Origin: Litorimonas sp964414555
GTDB taxonomy: Bacteria > Pseudomonadota > Alphaproteobacteria > Caulobacterales > Maricaulaceae
Direction of reading: 5' to 3'
Assembly (NCBI GenBank): GCA_964414555.1
Contig: CAYPWW010000055.1
Coordinates: 1 to 17,536 of the forward strand
Length of the DNA stretch: 17,536 nucleotides
In this document: one piece after another, positions 14,667-17,536 of the stretch
Numbering within the stretch: the stretch's first letter is position 1
Layout: every line of letters begins with the position of its first letter
Translations under genes and position numbers: made by a program
Notes under the pieces: generated by a model
The model's database searches: none
Seen by the model: the letters and a program-made list of their open reading frames with translations, nothing else
What the model was told of the DNA's origin: nothing

Positions 14667-16481
14667 ATGCGGTTCGGCGAAAATTTTCTGGAAGAGTTGA
14701 AAGCGCGCGTGCGGCCCTCCGATGTCGTCGGCCGTCATGTCAAACTCAAGCGACAAGGCCGTGAATTTGCCGGACTCTCGCCGTTCACGAATGAGAAAAC
14801 GCCCAGCTTTTTCGTCAATGACGAGAAAGGCTTCTACCATTGCTTTTCCAGCGGCAAGCACGGCGATGCGATCTCTTTCTTGATGGAAGTCGAAGGGTTG
14901 AGCTTCCCTGAGGCTGTGGAAGCGCTGGCGAATATGGCAGGCATGGAGATGCCCAAATCAGATCCCCAAGCCGAAGCCCGCGCCGCGCGCAATAAAGAGA
15001 CCATCTCTTGGATGGAACGCGCGCAGGAATTTTTCGAAAAAACACTCTATCGCGCGGACGGCGAGGCGGCACGGGACTATTTGAAAGGCCGTGGCCTCTC
15101 CAAGACGGCGGCCAAGGCATTCGGCATGGGTTTCGCGCCGGATAACTTCTCTGCCCTAAAAGACGAGCTACTCGCCCAAGGCGCCACACCGGCGCAATTG
15201 ATCGAGGCTGGATTGCTAGTCGAGCCAGAGGATCAGGGTCGCGCCCCTTGGGACCGTTTCCGCGATCGGATCATGTTCCCAATCCACGACGCGCGTGGGC
15301 GGCTGGTCGCCTTTGGCGGGCGGGCAATGGCGAAAGATGCGAAGGCAAAATATCTCAACTCGCCGGAAACGCCGATTTTTCAGAAAGGTCGGCTGCTGTA
15401 TAATTACCACCGTGCGCGCAAAGCACTGGCGGACAGTTCCAATACAGCGCGCGGGATGATCGTCTGCGAAGGGTATATGGACGCCATTGCGCTATCGCGT
15501 GCTGGATTTGGTCATGCGGTTGCGCCGATGGGGACGGCTCTGACGGAAGATCAGCTCGACCTGCTGTGGCGAGTTGGGCCGGAACCGACCCTTTGTTTTG
15601 ACGGTGATGCAGCAGGCCAGCGCGCGGCCTATCGGTCTATTGAACGGGCCTTGCCGATGTTGCGTCCGGGACAGTCCTTGCGCTTTGTCATGTTGCCAAA
15701 CGGGCAAGACCCAGATGATCTGATCCGCGCACAAGGCCCGCCCGCCATGGCGGCACTGTTGGAAAGCGCATTACCCCTAGTGGATATGCTCTGGCGGCGT
15801 GAAGTCGAGGCCCAGCCCCTGAACACGCCAGAGGCCAAAGCCGGTTTGAAATCCCGCCTCTACAAAGCGCTCGATGAGATCGGCAACGCCGATGTGAAAG
15901 CGCTGTATAAGACAGAGCTGCTGGCGCGGTTCGATGCTGCCTATGGCTGGCAGGCGGGCCGTCGCAACGGGCGTACGAAGACTGAAGACAAAGCCAATAA
16001 ATCTGTCGAACGTGCCGCGGCGCAAAAACTGGCTTCGAACACCCGCGTCGAAACCACGCTCATGGGGGCCATCTTAGAGTTTCCGGAGCTGTTGGAGCGC
16101 GTGGATGAGCGCTTGTTTGCGCTGGAATTTGCCCATCCTGCCTGCGCAGCATTGCAGCGCGGCACCCTCGACTGGTGGCGACAGACGAAAGCGGTTGAAA
16201 AGACTCAGCTCTTTTCCCATATACAATCTTTAGGATTGGAACAGGACTACCGTGTTCTATCTCGTCAGCGCGCGCTTATTCGTGCTGGTGTGGGTGGCAC
16301 GGACGCGACGCTGGACGACAAAGCGGCCCTCTGGAATGCCCAGGCCGACACCCTTTTGGGACCTGACCCGCGCGAAAATGGACCGAGTGAAAGTCAAACA
16401 CGCCTCGAAGATGTTATCGACGGGGGAAATGCGGACGGTATGCACCGTGCGATGCGAGCGTCGAAAGAGGCCCGCGAATAG
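14667..16481 (+). CDS. dnaG: DNA primase
   Basis: Synthesises RNA primers at the replication fork together with the DnaB helicase. The protein has 604 residues, normal length. The N-terminal zinc-binding-type domain (about 1-100) keeps the family frame (EKTPSFFVN, GFYHCFSSGKHGD) but three of the four usual zinc ligands are replaced: Ser38 and Thr41 instead of Cys and His, and Ser62 instead of the second Cys of the CxxC; only Cys59 remains. The catalytic core follows, with RIMFPIHDARGRLVAFGGR (201-219), then the TOPRIM acidic residues in EGYMD (268-272) and DGDAAG (312-317). The C-terminal region is the helicase-interaction domain. No Shine-Dalgarno sequence precedes the ATG, consistent with a leaderless message. 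rpoD follows, the usual order. Confidence 0.97.
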   Translation: MRFGENFLEELKARVRPSDVVGRHVKLKRQGREFAGLSPFTNEKTPSFFVNDEKGFYHCFSSGKHGDAISFLMEVEGLSFPEAVEALANMAGMEMPKSDPQAEARAARNKETISWMERAQEFFEKTLYRADGEAARDYLKGRGLSKTAAKAFGMGFAPDNFSALKDELLAQGATPAQLIEAGLLVEPEDQGRAPWDRFRDRIMFPIHDARGRLVAFGGRAMAKDAKAKYLNSPETPIFQKGRLLYNYHRARKALADSSNTARGMIVCEGYMDAIALSRAGFGHAVAPMGTALTEDQLDLLWRVGPEPTLCFDGDAAGQRAAYRSIERALPMLRPGQSLRFVMLPNGQDPDDLIRAQGPPAMAALLESALPLVDMLWRREVEAQPLNTPEAKAGLKSRLYKALDEIGNADVKALYKTELLARFDAAYGWQAGRRNGRTKTEDKANKSVERAAAQKLASNTRVETTLMGAILEFPELLERVDERLFALEFAHPACAALQRGTLDWWRQTKAVEKTQLFSHIQSLGLEQDYRVLSRQRALIRAGVGGTDATLDDKAALWNAQADTLLGPDPRENGPSESQTRLEDVIDGGNADGMHRAMRASKEARE

Positions 16482-16516
16482 ATTTTTACGGCCGTTCTCC
16501 TGTAAGGGGGACTGGG

Positions 16517-16545
16517 TTGCGGCGACACGCCACAACGCTTATGCG
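16517..16545 (+). promoter_or_regulatory. weak candidate promoter for rpoD
   Basis: TTGCGG (16517-16522) and TATGCG (16540-16545) are separated by 17 bases in the 126-base gap between dnaG and rpoD. Both boxes deviate from consensus. A start near 16552 would place the hairpin at 16560-16587 in the rpoD leader. Confidence 0.3.
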
Positions 16546-16559
16546 GCTAACCTTATTTT

Positions 16560-16587
16560 AAGGGCGAGTTTACTATAACTCGCCTTT
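16560..16587 (+). terminator. 11-pair hairpin between dnaG and rpoD
   Basis: AAGGGCGAGTT (16560-16570) pairs with AACTCGCCTTT (16577-16587), with one G-T wobble, around the loop TACTAT. The T-run is only three bases, so termination after dnaG would be weak. It ends 20 bases before the rpoD ATG, so it may equally control rpoD expression. Confidence 0.5.
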
Positions 16588-16607
16588 GACAATGAAAGTG
16601 GTCACCC

Positions 16608-17536
16608 ATGGGCAAAACCGCCGCGGCTAAGAAAACAGCCACTCCTGAAGAACCGAAAAAAGTCGTCCGCCTTGATTTCGAGAATATCGAAGTCAAGCGC
16701 ATGCTGGTCGAGGCCAAGAAATCTGGCCTGCTGCACACGGATGAGCTGAACAAACATCTCGTCCTCGACGGTATCTCTGCCGAGGAAATCGAGATCGTCA
16801 TCGCGCAACTGTCCGAAATGGGCATTTCCGTGCATGATCAGCGTGACGAAGAAACGCTGGGGCCGAAAACACTCGCCCGCACATCCACGACGGCTGTCAA
16901 AGGCGGTAACTCCAAAGACGACCTTGATCGTACCGACGATCCTGTGCGCATGTATCTGCGCGAGATGGGCGTTGTTGAGCTGCTCTCGCGTGAAGGCGAG
17001 ATCGCGATTGCGAAACGGATCGAGGCCGGTCGCAACACGATGATCAAAGGTCTGTGCGAAAGCGCACTGACATTCGAAGCGATCATGATCTGGCGCGAAG
17101 AACTCGCCGAGGGTGAAATTCTCCTGCGCGACATCATCGATCTGGACGGGACTTATAACCGCTCTATCGGTAATATTCAGGAAGACCGTTCTGCGCTCGC
17201 CGTCCGCCGCGAGAAAATCGAAAAAGGTGAGTTGGAAGCCCAAGAAGGCGATCTCCAGCCGCTCTCCGAAGAGCGTAAGCCAAAAATGCCGGAGCGGAAC
17301 TATAAGCCCGGTGAAAAACCCATCGATGATGATGAGGACGAGGAAGAAGATAAGACGAACCTGTCCATGGCCGCGATGGAGGCTGCCCTCCGTGATACGA
17401 TCATGGACAAGCTGGACCGGATTTCCGAGAATTTCGGCCGATTCCAAAAACTGCAACAGATGCTCATTAAGGCGCGTTTGAACGGCAAGAAGCTGCGCAA
17501 GCCGCAGGCCGTCGAATATGATGAAATTCAGGCGCA
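16608..17536 (+). CDS. rpoD: primary sigma factor sigma-70, N-terminal part (cut by window edge)
   Basis: Housekeeping sigma factor that directs RNA polymerase to most promoters. The open frame from the ATG at 16608 runs off the right edge after 309 codons. A Lys/Ala-rich tail (1-20) leads into region 1.1 (about 22-80, a three-helix domain that blocks DNA binding by free sigma). Region 1.2 is clear at DDPVRMYLREMGVVELLSRE (110-129) and the following helix. After that comes the long non-conserved insert typical of proteobacterial RpoD, with a run of acidic residues (about 240-248). Regions 2 to 4 lie outside the window. Only a weak GTGG-type site precedes the ATG. It is downstream of dnaG, the common arrangement. 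Confidence 0.96.
   Translation, partial: MGKTAAAKKTATPEEPKKVVRLDFENIEVKRMLVEAKKSGLLHTDELNKHLVLDGISAEEIEIVIAQLSEMGISVHDQRDEETLGPKTLARTSTTAVKGGNSKDDLDRTDDPVRMYLREMGVVELLSREGEIAIAKRIEAGRNTMIKGLCESALTFEAIMIWREELAEGEILLRDIIDLDGTYNRSIGNIQEDRSALAVRREKIEKGELEAQEGDLQPLSEERKPKMPERNYKPGEKPIDDDEDEEEDKTNLSMAAMEAALRDTIMDKLDRISENFGRFQKLQQMLIKARLNGKKLRKPQAVEYDEIQA

Noticed and set aside
16586..16591. Perfect TTGACA before rpoD
   Set aside because: Any -10 element at normal spacing would fall inside the rpoD coding region, and none is present there.
16602..17456. 284-residue minus-strand open frame opposite rpoD
   Set aside because: It lies entirely antisense to the clear sigma-70 N-terminus and shows no domain or start signal of its own.
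1..17536. Mobile element, CRISPR array, toxin-antitoxin pair, phage or defence genes
   Set aside because: No transposase, integrase, spaced direct repeats, or small paired genes were seen; every long stretch is explained by recognised or plausible chromosomal genes.

Overview
The window reads as ordinary chromosome from an alphaproteobacterium. The adjacent dnaG and rpoD genes, the rpsA/ihfB pair, an alphaproteobacterial-type S1 and sigma-70 N-terminus, and a TTAA-N7-TTAAC motif of the kind bound by CtrA all point that way. The protein style (DPP IV-like lipoprotein, DUF547 protein, many small envelope proteins) fits a marine Hyphomonadaceae/Maricaulales-like organism, but that placement is inference. 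DNA is moderately GC-rich and uniform by eye. I see no insertion sequences, phage genes, tRNA, rRNA or CRISPR.

Layout, left to right. Positions 1-1902 hold two minus-strand genes: a Na+/H+ antiporter cut by the left edge and an unknown protein. Positions 2060-6509 alternate strands: a small lipoprotein (+), an SDR epimerase (-), a secreted TPR protein (+) and a DPP IV-type lipoprotein peptidase (-). Positions 6623-10093 hold membrane and stress functions: trkH (+), hslO/Hsp33 (-), mscL (-) and glyoxalase I (+). Positions 10114-12241 hold ihfB and rpsA on the minus strand, separated by a clear intrinsic terminator. Positions 12372-12449 hold two back-to-back candidate promoters that separate rpsA from the rightward block. 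Positions 12533-17536 hold a multi-pass membrane protein, a DUF547 protein, dnaG and the N-terminal half of rpoD, all on the plus strand.

The genes do not form one pathway. TrkH, the antiporter and MscL all bear on ion balance and osmotic stress; Hsp33 and glyoxalase on oxidative and electrophile stress; rpsA, ihfB, dnaG and rpoD are core information genes. The most unusual organisational trait is compactness: three convergent pairs end with their stop codons overlapping or touching, and one divergent pair has start codons 35 bases apart.

I looked for an undescribed system and did not find one. The points worth a second look are mostly regulatory: a CtrA-like site and an inverted repeat between rpsA and ihfB, a possible rpsA leader, a 7-1-7 palindrome before dnaG, a large hairpin before the DUF547 gene, and a DnaG zinc-binding domain that keeps only one of its four usual metal ligands.
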